A DNA stretch of 64,000 nucleotides from DASWJZ01 sp963792885 (GTDB taxonomy: Bacteria; Pseudomonadota; Alphaproteobacteria; Rhizobiales; Afifellaceae), in assembly GCA_963792885.1 (NCBI GenBank), contig CAWBXX010000002.1, forward strand, positions 682,001-746,000, in the 5' to 3' direction. Within the stretch, counting starts at the first letter, position 1. The number at the start of each line of letters is the position of its first letter. The position numbers and the translations under genes were made by a program. Positions 37,896 to 47,250 of the stretch are shown in pieces. The notes below the pieces were generated by a model. It was given only the letters and a program-made list of their open reading frames with translations. It had not been told where the DNA came from and made no database searches.

Positions 37896-38204
37896 GATTT
37901 CTTCTCGCGCCGCCACGATAGTCCTGCGTGAGCAACGGGGTGGACACATCCGCATTTTTCCGCAGATGTGCCGCCAATTGTTCACTGTTTCTTGAGCCAG
38001 GGCGCGCTCTATTGGGAGCGCAATTGCTCGACACCGAGGTCGGAGCCTCACCGTGCTTATACCCGGCGTGATGCTCAATAAGCTGTTCACGATTGGAAGC
38101 CTGCGACGCGCGGGCGGCCAAGTCGGCGTACGTGCGGGCAACTTCGCGCTCGGTCTCCGCAACGACACGACGCGCAGCGGCTGCGATATCTCGCTCTTCG
38201 AACC
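37896..38204. other. Intergenic stretch before the adenylate cyclase gene
   Basis: About 309 bases without a convincing gene. It is richer in A+T than its surroundings, with a small dyad CGCTC-N5-GGAGCG near 38013, and could hold the cyclase promoter. Short frames here look like random openings. Confidence 0.5.
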
Positions 38205-40073
38205 GTGCGGGAACGCGTTGGCCGCAGCCTCGTCGTGACGGATCGGACAGGCACACTCGTGCTTCGTGCCAGGCCCGGAACTGTGCGGTTTCGTATCACT
38301 ATCGTCCTGATGGTTGCGATCGGTGGTCTAACGGCGATCGCGGTCGGGACCGTGCTCTTCGTCTCGGTCTCGACGAGCATCCGCAACACGCTGGAGCTGA
38401 TGCGAAACCGTGCCGAGCTGACCATCTCGGCGGTTGAGCGCGGTGTGTTCGATCACATGGAGCCGGCGCGCGACCTGATCGCGGATCTGAGCCGCCGCGT
38501 CACCGAGGGCAAGTTGGACATAAGCGATCGAAGCAGCCTTGCCGAGGTGCTCTCAGGAGCGCTTGCCTCGGCGCCGCAGATCGGCGGCGTCGTCGTCTGG
38601 CAGGCGAGCGGTTCCGGGCTTTGGGTGGATCGCCACAGCGATGGTATCCATGTCGAGACCGAGCCGAGCCCAGACCGTGCCGAGCTGGTCGATTTCCTTT
38701 CTCGCGCCGAGAAGATGAAGGACGTCCAATGGGGCGCTCCGTATTATCGCGAAGGGGCGACCTACATCACGATCGCAAGTCCGCTATTTCGCGACGGCGC
38801 CTATGTCGGCGCCATTGCCGCCGGCGTGTCGGTGGTGGCGCTGTCGAACTTCGTGCGCCATGAGCTGACCAATTCCGCCGTGACTGCGTTCGTGCTCTAC
38901 GGACCAGACAAGGTGCTCGCGCATCCAGCGCTGCTCGATCCCAAATATTCGGGACTGCTGTCGGCCAAGATGCCGCTTCTTTCCGTCGACGCGATCGGCG
39001 ATCCCGTGCTTGCGAAATTTCCTTCGCTCCCCATCGCCGACCTGCCGAGCCAGGACGACTTCCAAGTGCGCGATACGGGCGAGCGCGGCAGCGGCGAGGT
39101 GATTCTTTCGCGGTCCACGAATGCGTTTGGTCCGGTGCCGTGGCAAATCGGCGTTCATATCCCCGTGGCCGACGTCAACCAGCAGTTCAGGCGCCTGGCC
39201 GCATCGATCGCCATCAGTCTCGGCCTGTTCCTTGCGGCCTTGGTGGCGGCCATCATATTGGCGCGGCGGATCGCCCGCCCGATCCGGGCTGTCTCCGCGG
39301 CTGCCGGCAAGATCGAGCACCTCGATCTCGACAGCATCGAGCCGCTGGCGCGCTCGCGCATCCGCGAGCTCGACGAGCAGGCGCAGTCGTTCAACCGCAT
39401 GGTGAACGCGCTGCGCTGGTTCCGCGCCTACGTGCCACATCAGCTCGTGCGGCGCCTGATCAACACCGCCGGAGGCCCTGCCGCCGAAGTCCGCGAGGCG
39501 GAGCTGACGGTAATGTTCACCGACATCTCCGGCTTCACGCCGCTCTCGGAGAGCCTGCCGCCGGGTGAAGTGGCGGAGATGCTGAACCGCCACTTCGAGA
39601 TGCTGATCTCGTGCATCGAGGCGGAAGGCGGAACTGTCGACAAATTTATCGGCGACGCGGCGATGGCGTTCTGGGGCGCTCCGGAGGATGCTCCCGATCA
39701 CGCGGCGCGCGCCTGTCGCGCAGCGCTCGGCATCGCGCGGGCGCTCGAAGCGAGCGCGGCAGCAGGCGAGACGTCGATCCGAATGAAGATCGCGCTTCAC
39801 ACCGGGCCGCTCATCGTCGGCAATATCGGGGCGCAGTCGCGCATGAACTACACGGTCATCGGCGACACGGTGAATGTCTGCGCCCGCATCGAAAAGCTCT
39901 GCGGGGAATATGCCCAAGACGGAATCGCGACGATTCTCGTCAGCGGCGACGTCGTCGCTGCGGCGGGCGACGGCTTCCGCTTCGAGCCGATCGGCGATCG
40001 GCAGGTGAAGGGCCGTGCGCAATCCGTGGCGATCTGGCGTCTCGTCGGAGAGGCGGACGCGCAGACTGCCTAG
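38205..40073 (+). CDS. Membrane-bound class III adenylate cyclase with periplasmic sensor and HAMP
   Basis: A 622-residue receptor cyclase. A first helix (ITIVLMVAIGGLTAIAVGTV, about residues 31-50) precedes a periplasmic sensor of about 270 residues resembling a Cache-type domain. A second helix (SIAISLGLFLAALVAAIILA) is followed by a HAMP-like segment and then the cyclase domain. Metal-binding aspartates are in FTDISGFTPLSE and GDAAMAFWGAP, the base-contact Lys in TVDKFIGD, Asp in NYTVIGDTVN, and the transition-state Asn/Arg in NVCARIE. All catalytic residues appear present, so it should make cAMP. The GTG start is uncertain; a GTG at 38235 is also possible. Confidence 0.9.
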   Translation: MRERVGRSLVVTDRTGTLVLRARPGTVRFRITIVLMVAIGGLTAIAVGTVLFVSVSTSIRNTLELMRNRAELTISAVERGVFDHMEPARDLIADLSRRVTEGKLDISDRSSLAEVLSGALASAPQIGGVVVWQASGSGLWVDRHSDGIHVETEPSPDRAELVDFLSRAEKMKDVQWGAPYYREGATYITIASPLFRDGAYVGAIAAGVSVVALSNFVRHELTNSAVTAFVLYGPDKVLAHPALLDPKYSGLLSAKMPLLSVDAIGDPVLAKFPSLPIADLPSQDDFQVRDTGERGSGEVILSRSTNAFGPVPWQIGVHIPVADVNQQFRRLAASIAISLGLFLAALVAAIILARRIARPIRAVSAAAGKIEHLDLDSIEPLARSRIRELDEQAQSFNRMVNALRWFRAYVPHQLVRRLINTAGGPAAEVREAELTVMFTDISGFTPLSESLPPGEVAEMLNRHFEMLISCIEAEGGTVDKFIGDAAMAFWGAPEDAPDHAARACRAALGIARALEASAAAGETSIRMKIALHTGPLIVGNIGAQSRMNYTVIGDTVNVCARIEKLCGEYAQDGIATILVSGDVVAAAGDGFRFEPIGDRQVKGRAQSVAIWRLVGEADAQTA

Positions 40074-40272
40074 GCTCCGGTTGCGCATCCTACGCCCGCC
40101 GCATCGTCGACACCGCCCACGGCTGATGGGTCGGAGCGTCCAGCCATCGATCGACGCGACGGCGGCTCCGGAGCGAGCCGACCTATCCTTCAAGAATCAT
40201 ATTGCACGCCGGCTGTTGCATGCCGTAGACACCACTTATCAAAGCTCACCTGCAATAAATGATGTCTGAGAC

Positions 40273-40518
40273 GTGATAACTGCAGCCCAGTTGCGGGCGG
40301 CCCGGGCGCTCGCCGGCCTCGATCAGCGAAAGATCGCCGAGCTGTCGGGGCTGTCGGTGCCGACGATCCAGCGCATGGAGGCGAGCGAAGGCGTGATCCG
40401 CGGCAACGTGGATTCGCTGATGAAGCTGATCGCGGCGCTCGATGCCGCGGGGATCGAGCTGATCGGAGAGGGCACGGTCAGTCAGTCGGGCGGGCGCGGC
40501 GTCCGGCTGAAGCAGTGA
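40273..40518 (+). CDS. Small XRE-type helix-turn-helix regulator
   Basis: An 81-residue protein made almost entirely of one helix-turn-helix domain (QLRAARALAGLDQRKIAELS, then GLSVPTIQRMEAS). A short tail of the IELIGEG type is common in alphaproteobacterial XRE proteins. It starts with GTG and ends 74 bases before the hydrogenase-like operon on the same strand, so it may control that operon. Confidence 0.83.
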   Translation: MITAAQLRAARALAGLDQRKIAELSGLSVPTIQRMEASEGVIRGNVDSLMKLIAALDAAGIELIGEGTVSQSGGRGVRLKQ

Positions 40519-40592
40519 GGGTCCGAACGGCGCTGCCCGCCTCCTCTGAGGCTGCGCGCGCATAAAGAGAAAGGCGCCGGCTCGGCCGGGCG

Positions 40593-42606
40593 ATGTTAGA
40601 GAGCCTTCCGCTTCTTTCCGTCGCGGTGCTGCTTGCCGCAAGCGTGGCAGCGGTGGTGCTTCGCCGCTCCCCCGCGGTCACGTCCATCGTCTATGGCGTG
40701 ACGCTCGCGGCGTCGACCGCGCTCCTTGCTTACGCGCTCGTCCATCTCGTCACCGGCGCGTCGCCGGTGAGCCGGACGCTGCCGCTCGGCCTGCCGTGGC
40801 TCGGCGCACACTTTCGCATCGACGCGCTCTCCGCCTTCTTCCTCGTCGTTGCCAATCTCGGCGCGGTCGGCGCAAGCCTCTTCGCGCTCGGCTACGGCCG
40901 TCACGAGCGCGCGCCGGAGCGCGTGCTGCCGTTCTATCCGGCCTTCCTCGCGGCGATGAACCTCGTCGTGCTAGCCGACGACGCTTTCACCTTCCTGCTC
41001 TCCTGGGAGTTCATGTCGCTCGCGTCGTGGGCGCTGGTGATGGCGCACCATCGCGAGCGCGACAACGCGCGAGCCGGCTACATCTATCTCGTCATGGCGA
41101 GCTTCGGCACGTTCTGCCTGCTTCTCGCCTTCGGGCTCCTCGCCGGGCCTGACGGAAGCTACGCCTTCGACGCGATCCGCAGCGGCCAGCCCACGCCCGC
41201 GATCGGCTGCGCTGATCCTCGTGCTGGCGCTGATCGGCGCCGGCTCGAAGGCCGGCCTCGTGCCGCTTCATGTCTGGCTGCCGCTCGCCCACCCGGCCGC
41301 GCCGAGCCACGTCTCCGCGCTGATGAGCGGCGTCATGACCAAGGTCGCCGTCTACGGGTTCGTCAGGATCGTCTTCGACCTGATCGGCGCGCCGACCTGG
41401 TGGTCGGGCCTCGTCGTGCTCGTGCTCGGCGGCGTGACCGCGGCACTCGGCGTCCTCTACGCGCTGATGCAGCACGATCTGAAGCGGTTGCTCGCCTACC
41501 ACACAGTCGAGAACATCGGCATCATCTTCATCGGGCTCGGGCTGGCGCTGGCGTTTCAGGCCAACGGCAGACCGCCGGCGCGGCGCTCGCGCTGACCGCC
41601 GCGCTCTTCCACGTGCTTCAACCATTCGCTCTTCAAGAGCCTGCTCTTCTTCGGCGCCGGCGCCGTACTCACGGCGACCGGCGAGCGCGACATGGAGCAT
41701 CTCGGCGGCCTGATCCACCGCATGCCGCTGACGAGCTTCGCCTTCCTCGTCGGCTGCGCCGCGATCTCCGCGCTGCCGCCCTTGAACGGCTTCGTCTCCG
41801 AGTGGCTGACCTTCCAGGCGATCCTGATCAGCCCCGATCTTCCGCAATGGGGGCTGAAATTCTCCATTCCGGCCGTTGGCGCGCTGCTTGCGCTTTCCGC
41901 GGCGCTCGCCGCGGCGTGCTTCGTCAAGGCCTATCGGCATCACCTTCCTCGGCCGGCCGCGCACGCAATGCGCCGAGCGCGCGACGGAGGTCGACCGCTA
42001 TTCGCTTTCAGCGATGTTTCTCTTCGCCGGCCTCTGCGTGCTCGCCGGCATTCTGCCGGGCTTCGTCATCGACGCGCTCGGCGCCGGTCACCGCGCATCT
42101 CGTCGGTGGCGAGATGCCGACCCAGTCCGCGGTGCCTTGGCTGTCGATCGTGCCGATCGCGGAGAGCCGCAGCTCCTATAACGGGCTCCTCGTCTTCGTC
42201 TTCATCGCTGCGTCCGCGTCGATGGCGGCGTTCGCCATCCACCGACTCGCGTCGCGCGCACTGCGCCGCTCCGATCCCTGGGATTGCGGCTTCCCGGACG
42301 CAAGCCCGATGACCCAATACACGGCCGGCAGCTTCGCACAGCCGATCCGGCGCGTTTTCGGCACGCTGGTCTTCCGCGCCCGCGAACAGGTCGAGATGCC
42401 GCCGCCCGGCTCCGTGCGGCCCGCGCGCTTTGAGGCGACGCTGCGCGATCTTGATCTGGGACTGGCTCTACGTTCCCATCGTCGCCGGCGTCGGCCTTGC
42501 GGCCGACCGGTTGAACACGCTGCAGTTCCTCACCATCCGGCGCTACCTCACGCTCGTTTTCGTGACGCTCGTCACGCTTCTCACGGTGCTCGCGCTGTGG
42601 CCCTGA
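40593..42606 (+). CDS. hyfB: Hydrogenase-4 subunit B-like (NuoL/antiporter-type) membrane subunit (frame broken at six sites)
   Basis: A large proton-antiporter-like membrane protein. Blocks in order: LSAFFLVVANLGAVGASLFA, SWEFMSLASWALVMAHHRE, GSKAGLVPLHVWLPLAHPAA, LMQHDLKRLLAYHTVENIGI, SLLFFGAGAVLTATGERDME, PLNGFVSEWLTFQAIL and a C-terminal FGTLVFRAREQVEMPPPGS. The reading frame needs five insertions removed (near 41205, 41619, 41935, 42086, 42452) and one base restored (near 41569), giving 670 codons, the HyfB size. It would translocate protons or sodium across the inner membrane, driven by the soluble arm of the complex. Its end overlaps the next gene. Confidence 0.85.
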
Positions 42607-43553
42607 TCGCCGACCTCCTCGTGCAGGGCGCGCAGATGGCGCTCGTGCTTCTCGTCGCGCCGCTGCTGACGGGCGTCGTGCGCAAGGTGAAGGCGCGGCT
42701 CTTGCGGCGGCGCGGGCCGTCGGTGCTTCAGCCCTATCGCGACCTCCTGCGCCTCCTCAGAAAGGAGGTCGTGCTCGCGCACAATGCCTCCTGGCTTTTT
42801 CGGGCGACGCCTTATCTCGTCTTCGCCGCGACCTGGGTCGCGGCGGCGCTCGTGCCGACTTTCGCGATGGGGCTCTATTTCAGCTGGTCGGCGGACCTGA
42901 TCGCGATCACGGCGCTGATCGGCAGTGCGCGCTTCTTCCTGGCGCTCGCGGGCATGGACGTCGGGACGAGCTTCGGCGGTATCGGATCGAGCCGCGAGGT
43001 GATGATCGCCTCGCTCGCCGAGCCGGCCATGATCATGATCACCTTCACGCTCGCGCTCGTAGCCGGCTCCACGCAGCTTTCCAATATCGCCGCCTTCATG
43101 CTCTCGTCGGAGGCCGGTTTGAGCGTCTCGCTCGGCCTCGCGCTCGTCGCGCTCGTCATCGTGGCGATCGCGGAGAATGCCCGCGTTCCGGTCGACAATC
43201 CGGCGACGCATCTTGAGCTCACCATGGTGCACGAGGCGATGGTGCTGGAATATTCCGGCCGTCACCTCGCGATGATCGAGTTTGCCGCCTCGCTGAAGCT
43301 CGTGGTTTACGTCTCGCTGATCGCCTGCATCTTCGCGCCCTGGGGCCTTGCAGGCGCCGGCGCGCGCCCCGCCGCTCTCGCGATCGGCGTCATCGCCTAT
43401 CTCGCGAAGCTCGGCGTCGGCGCGGTGCTCCTCGGCCTCTTCGAGACGGCGATTGCCAAGATGCGCGTCTTCCGCGTGCCCGAATTCCTCGGCGGCGCCT
43501 TCATGCTCGGGCTGCTCGCAAGCCTGCTTCTCTTCGTGGTGCAGACGCAATGA
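42597..43553 (+). CDS. hyfC: Hydrogenase-4 subunit C-like (NuoH/HycD-type) membrane subunit
   Basis: A 318-residue membrane protein of the NuoH family. It has RRGPSVLQPYRDLLRLLRKE near the N-terminus, TSFGGIGSSREVMIASLAEP and ENARVPVDNPATHLELTMVH, and about eight helices. NuoH-type subunits anchor the redox arm and couple it to ion pumping; the acidic and Arg residues of the E-channel loop are present. It starts with GTG at 42597, overlapping the hyfB stop, and overlaps hyfE by four bases. Confidence 0.88.
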   Translation: MALIADLLVQGAQMALVLLVAPLLTGVVRKVKARLLRRRGPSVLQPYRDLLRLLRKEVVLAHNASWLFRATPYLVFAATWVAAALVPTFAMGLYFSWSADLIAITALIGSARFFLALAGMDVGTSFGGIGSSREVMIASLAEPAMIMITFTLALVAGSTQLSNIAAFMLSSEAGLSVSLGLALVALVIVAIAENARVPVDNPATHLELTMVHEAMVLEYSGRHLAMIEFAASLKLVVYVSLIACIFAPWGLAGAGARPAALAIGVIAYLAKLGVGAVLLGLFETAIAKMRVFRVPEFLGGAFMLGLLASLLLFVVQTQ

Positions 43554-44215
43554 CGAACGGCTTCATCTTCGACGTCGCGCACCTCCTCGCCGGTGGGCTG
43601 GTGCTGGTCAGCCTGATGATGCTTTACCAGCGCCGGCTCTACGCGCTTCTGAATGTCTTTGCGCTGCACGCATTCGTGCTTTCGCTGTCGGTGGCGTGGC
43701 AGGCCTACATTCAGGCCGCGCCGCATCTCTACATCACCGCCGCGATCGCGCTCGGCTTCAAGGCGATCGTCATCCCCGTGGCGCTGCATCGCATGATCGT
43801 GCGCCTCGGCATCCATCGCGAGATCGAGACGGTGGTCGGCATAGGGCCGACGATGCTCGTCGGCATGGGCCTCGTGGCGCTTTCGACCGTCATCATGCTG
43901 CAGGTGACCGCAGAGGCCGACCCGCTGGCGCGCGAGGATCTCGCATTCGCGCTTTCGGTCGTGCTCCTCGGCCTTCTGGTGATGGTGACGCGCCGCAACG
44001 CCGTCAGCCAGGTGGTCGGCTTCATGTCGCTCGAGAACGGGCTGGTGCTTGCCGCGACCGGCGCAAAGGGCATGCCTTTCGTCGTGGAGATCAGCGTCGC
44101 CTTCTCCATCCTGATCGCCTTCATCGTAATCGGCATCTTCCTGTTCCGCATCCGCGAGCGCTTCGACACGGTCGACGTGCAGGAGCTCGACCGTTTCCGC
44201 GGAGAGATGATGTGA
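43550..44215 (+). CDS. hyfE: Hydrogenase-4 component E-like membrane subunit
   Basis: A 221-residue membrane protein. The N-terminal half matches HyfE (LYALLNVFALHAFVLSLSVA) and the second half is NuoK-like (RNAVSQVVGFMSLENGLVLA). It has about six helices and a short charged tail. It is expected to sit between the NuoH-like and antiporter-like subunits. ATG overlaps the hyfC stop; the stop overlaps the hyfF start. Confidence 0.88.
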   Translation: MTNGFIFDVAHLLAGGLVLVSLMMLYQRRLYALLNVFALHAFVLSLSVAWQAYIQAAPHLYITAAIALGFKAIVIPVALHRMIVRLGIHREIETVVGIGPTMLVGMGLVALSTVIMLQVTAEADPLAREDLAFALSVVLLGLLVMVTRRNAVSQVVGFMSLENGLVLAATGAKGMPFVVEISVAFSILIAFIVIGIFLFRIRERFDTVDVQELDRFRGEMM

Positions 44216-45660
44216 GCGGGCTTAGCTACGATCCCGTGACAGGAGTTCTCGCAATCCCGCTGGTCGCGGCGGCGGTCCTGGCGCTGCTTCCCGACTATCG
44301 GCTGGCGGCGCGGATCAATGTCGCCGCAGCTTTCGCCACGCTCGTCGCGGCCGTCTCGCTCTTCGCCTTCCGACCTGCGCCCGGCAACTACATCGTCGTC
44401 GACGACCTCAACATCGTCTTCGTGGTGCTCTCTACGTTCGTCGGCTTCACCACGGCGATCTTCAGCGCCAGCTATATCGCGCACGAGGTGGAGATCGGGC
44501 GGCTGACGCCGACCTATTTGCGCTTCTATCACGCCATGTACCAGGCGCTGATGTTCGCCATGAACCTCGCGCTCGTCGCCAACAACATCGGGCTGATGTG
44601 GGTGGCGATCGAGATCGCCACGCTGACCACGGTGCTGATGGTCGGCATCTACCGCACGCACGAGGCGCTCGAAGCGGCGTGGAAATACTTCATCCTCGGC
44701 TCGGTCGGCATTGCGCTCGCGCTCTTCGGCACCATCCTCGTCTACACGGCCGCGCAGCCTGTCGTCGGCGAGGGCATCAACGCGATGGTGTGGACGACGC
44801 TGATGGAGAAGGCGGCGGGCTTCGACCCGGCGCTGCTCAACCTTGCCTTCGTCTTCCTGCTCCTTGGCTATGGCACCAAGGTGGGGCTGACGCCGCTCCA
44901 CGCCTGGCTGCCTGACGCGCATGCCGAAGGACCGACACCAATCTCCGCGGTGCTCTCGGGGCTTCTCTTGAACGTCGCGCTTTACGCGGTGCTCCGCTTC
45001 AAGATGCTGCTCGCCGCAAACCCGGAGGCGCTCGCGCCGGGTCCCCTCATGGTCATCCTCGGTCTGCTGTCGCTGAATTTCGCCGCCTACATGCTCTACC
45101 GCCGGCGCGACATCAAACGCATGTTCGCCTACTCCTCGATCGAGCATATGGGGATCATCGTCTTCGCTTTCGGCATGGGTGGCCCGCTCGCGAATTTCGC
45201 CGGCCTCCTGCACATGACGATGCACTCGCTGACGAAGTCCGCGATCTTCTTCTCCGTCGGCCACATCGCGCAGGTGAAGGGCACGCAGCGCATCTCCGAT
45301 ATCGGCGGGCTGACCGAGACGCATCCCTGGCTCGGCTGGGGCCTCGTGCTCGGGGTCGTCGCGATCGCCGGAATGCCGCCGCTCGGCATCTTCATGAGCG
45401 AGTTCCTGATTGTCAGCTCCACATTCGCACGCGAGCCGCTGCTTGCGCTTCCGCTCGTCGCCGGGCTGCTCGTTGCGGTCGGAGCGCTTTTCCTGCGTCT
45501 GAACGGGATCGCCTTCGGTGAGCCGCGCGGACCGGTTGCGCCGGCCAAGGCGTCCTATGTGCCGATGTTCGTCCACCTCGCGCTGGTGCTTTGCGCCGGC
45601 ATTTTCCTGCCGGGCCCGCTCGTCGCGTGGTTCCAGCACGTCGCCAAGCTGCTCGGATAG
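44212..45660 (+). CDS. hyfF: Hydrogenase-4 subunit F-like (NuoN/antiporter-type) membrane subunit
   Basis: A 482-residue antiporter-like protein. Conserved blocks are LWVAIEIATL-type (GLMWVAIEIATLTTVLMVGI), KVGLTPLHAWLPDAHAEGPT with the helix-5/7 Glu and Lys region, KRMFAYSSIEHMGIIVFAFG and MPPLGIFMSEFLIVSSTFA. It provides a second ion channel in the complex. It starts with GTG at 44212, inside the hyfE stop; the longer frame upstream is a shadow. Confidence 0.9.
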   Translation: MSGLSYDPVTGVLAIPLVAAAVLALLPDYRLAARINVAAAFATLVAAVSLFAFRPAPGNYIVVDDLNIVFVVLSTFVGFTTAIFSASYIAHEVEIGRLTPTYLRFYHAMYQALMFAMNLALVANNIGLMWVAIEIATLTTVLMVGIYRTHEALEAAWKYFILGSVGIALALFGTILVYTAAQPVVGEGINAMVWTTLMEKAAGFDPALLNLAFVFLLLGYGTKVGLTPLHAWLPDAHAEGPTPISAVLSGLLLNVALYAVLRFKMLLAANPEALAPGPLMVILGLLSLNFAAYMLYRRRDIKRMFAYSSIEHMGIIVFAFGMGGPLANFAGLLHMTMHSLTKSAIFFSVGHIAQVKGTQRISDIGGLTETHPWLGWGLVLGVVAIAGMPPLGIFMSEFLIVSSTFAREPLLALPLVAGLLVAVGALFLRLNGIAFGEPRGPVAPAKASYVPMFVHLALVLCAGIFLPGPLVAWFQHVAKLLG

Positions 45661-45665
45661 CGGCG

Positions 45666-47184
45666 ATGTCTGTCCTTACTGCATTGATCGCCAAGGGCTC
45701 GCAGGTGCGCGATCACCGGCCCTGGCCGCGCGCGGAGGTCGGCGCCGCGACGTGGAAAGCCGCGGCGAAGAGCCTCGCCGCGGGCGATCTGACGCTAGTT
45801 GGCCTTTGGGGCGACGGCAACGACGTGCACATGGCGCTCCACGACGAGGCGGCCTCGGACTTCGCGGTCGTCAGCCTCGCTTGCCGCGACGGCCGTTTCC
45901 CCTCGGTGGGCCGGCTGCACGCGCCGGCGATCCGCCTGGAGCGCACGATCTGCGATCTCTCTGGCCTCGAGCCGGAGGACGCGGAGGACGACCGTCCCTG
46001 GCTCGACCATGGCCGTTGGGGTGTGTCTCATCCGCTCGGGCAGGCGACGCCGGCTGCGCCGGAGTCGGCCCCCTATGACTTCCTGCCGACGGAAGGAGAA
46101 AGCCTGCATCAGATTCCGGTCGGACCGGTGCATGCGGGGATCATCGAGCCGGGGCACTTCCGCTTCACCGCCAACGGCGAGACGGTCGTCCGGCTCGAAG
46201 AGCGCCTCGGCTACGTGCACAAGGGTATCGAGACGCTCGCGCGCGGCGCCGAACGTCGCACTTGCTGCACGGCTTGCCGGCCGCACGTCGGGCGACAGCA
46301 CGGTCGCCTACGCCTACGCCTTCGCCCGTGCCGTGGAGGCGGCGCTCGGCGTCGAGGTGCCGGCACGTGCTGCATGGCTGCGCGCGCTGATGGCGGAGCT
46401 TGAGCGCATCGCCAATCATTTCGGCGACTTCGGCGCCATCTGCAACGACGCCACCTTCCCACTGATGCTCGCGCAATGCGGCATCCTGCGCGAGCGGGTG
46501 CTGCGCGCGGCCGACGCCTGCTTCGGCCATCGCCTGATGATGGACCGCATCGTGCCGGGTGGTGTCGCGACGGACATAGCGCCGGACGGCGAGGCGCAGC
46601 TTCGCGATCTGGTGAGCGAGGTAAGGCGGCGTCTCCCGGGGTTGAAGGAGCTCTACGACAACACAGCCTCTCTGCAGGACCGCACCATGGGAACCGGCAC
46701 GCTGAGTGCCGCGCTCGCCGCCCGCTTCGGCGCCGGCGGCTATGTCGGCCGCGCCTCGGGGCGCAGCTTCGATGCGCGCCGCACGCCCGGCTATCCCCCC
46801 TACGACGCGCTCGACTTCGACGTGCCGGTCCTGACCGACGGCGACGTCAATGCGCGGGTCTGGCTGCGCATCAAGGAGATCGAGCAGAGCCTCTCGCTCA
46901 TCGATCAGATACTCGCGGGCCTGCCGTCCGGCCCTGTCGCCATCCCTCACGATGTCGCTGCAGGCGAGGAGCGTGAAGGGATGGCGCTCGTCGAAGGATT
47001 CCGCGGCGACGTTCTCGTCTGGGTGCGGCTTCAGGCCGACGGCGCGATCGGGCGCTGTCACCTGCGCGACCCGTCATGGTTCCAGTGGCCGCTGCTTGAA
47101 GCGGTGATCGAAGGCAACATCGTCGCCGACTTCCCGCTCTGCAACAAGAGCTTCAACTGCTCCTACTCCGGTCACGACCTCTAG
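45666..47184 (+). CDS. hyfG: Hydrogenase large-subunit-like protein (NuoC-NuoD fusion, HycE/HyfG type) lacking NiFe ligands (frame broken)
   Basis: The first about 150 residues are the NuoC-like (30 kDa) domain; the rest is NuoD/HycE-like (GHFRFTANGETVVRLEERLG, ELERIANHFGDFGAICNDA). One inserted base near 46254 splits the frame; without it there are 506 codons. In true group 4 hydrogenases four cysteines bind the NiFe centre (RxCGxC and DPCxxC). Here the first motif reads RTSGDS (46282-46299) and the last FNCSYS (47152-47169), so three of four cysteines are serine. It is therefore not expected to be a hydrogenase; it fits the Ehr group. The stop codon falls at the start of a palindromic repeat. 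Confidence 0.88.
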
Positions 47185-47233
47185 AGCATGATCCCGAAAG
47201 GTGGGACGCCGGTTTTCGGACAGGATCATGCTC
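47184..47233. repeat. Palindromic element, family C (GAGCATGATCC type)
   Basis: GAGCATGATCC at one end pairs with GGATCATGCTC at the other, with an internal CCGAAA...TTTTCGG stem. This short element is widespread between genes in Rhizobiales. It fills the gap between the large-subunit and NuoB-like genes and touches the former's stop codon. Confidence 0.9.
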
Positions 47234-47250
47234 AAATAGAAGCTGGACCC

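Noticed and set aside
40593..43553. A single open frame of 986 codons that looks like one very large membrane protein
   Set aside because: It joins the HyfB start, out-of-frame stretches and the whole HyfC gene only because the net frame shift in HyfB returns to zero. Conserved blocks switch frames inside it, and a GTG start for HyfC overlaps the true HyfB stop.
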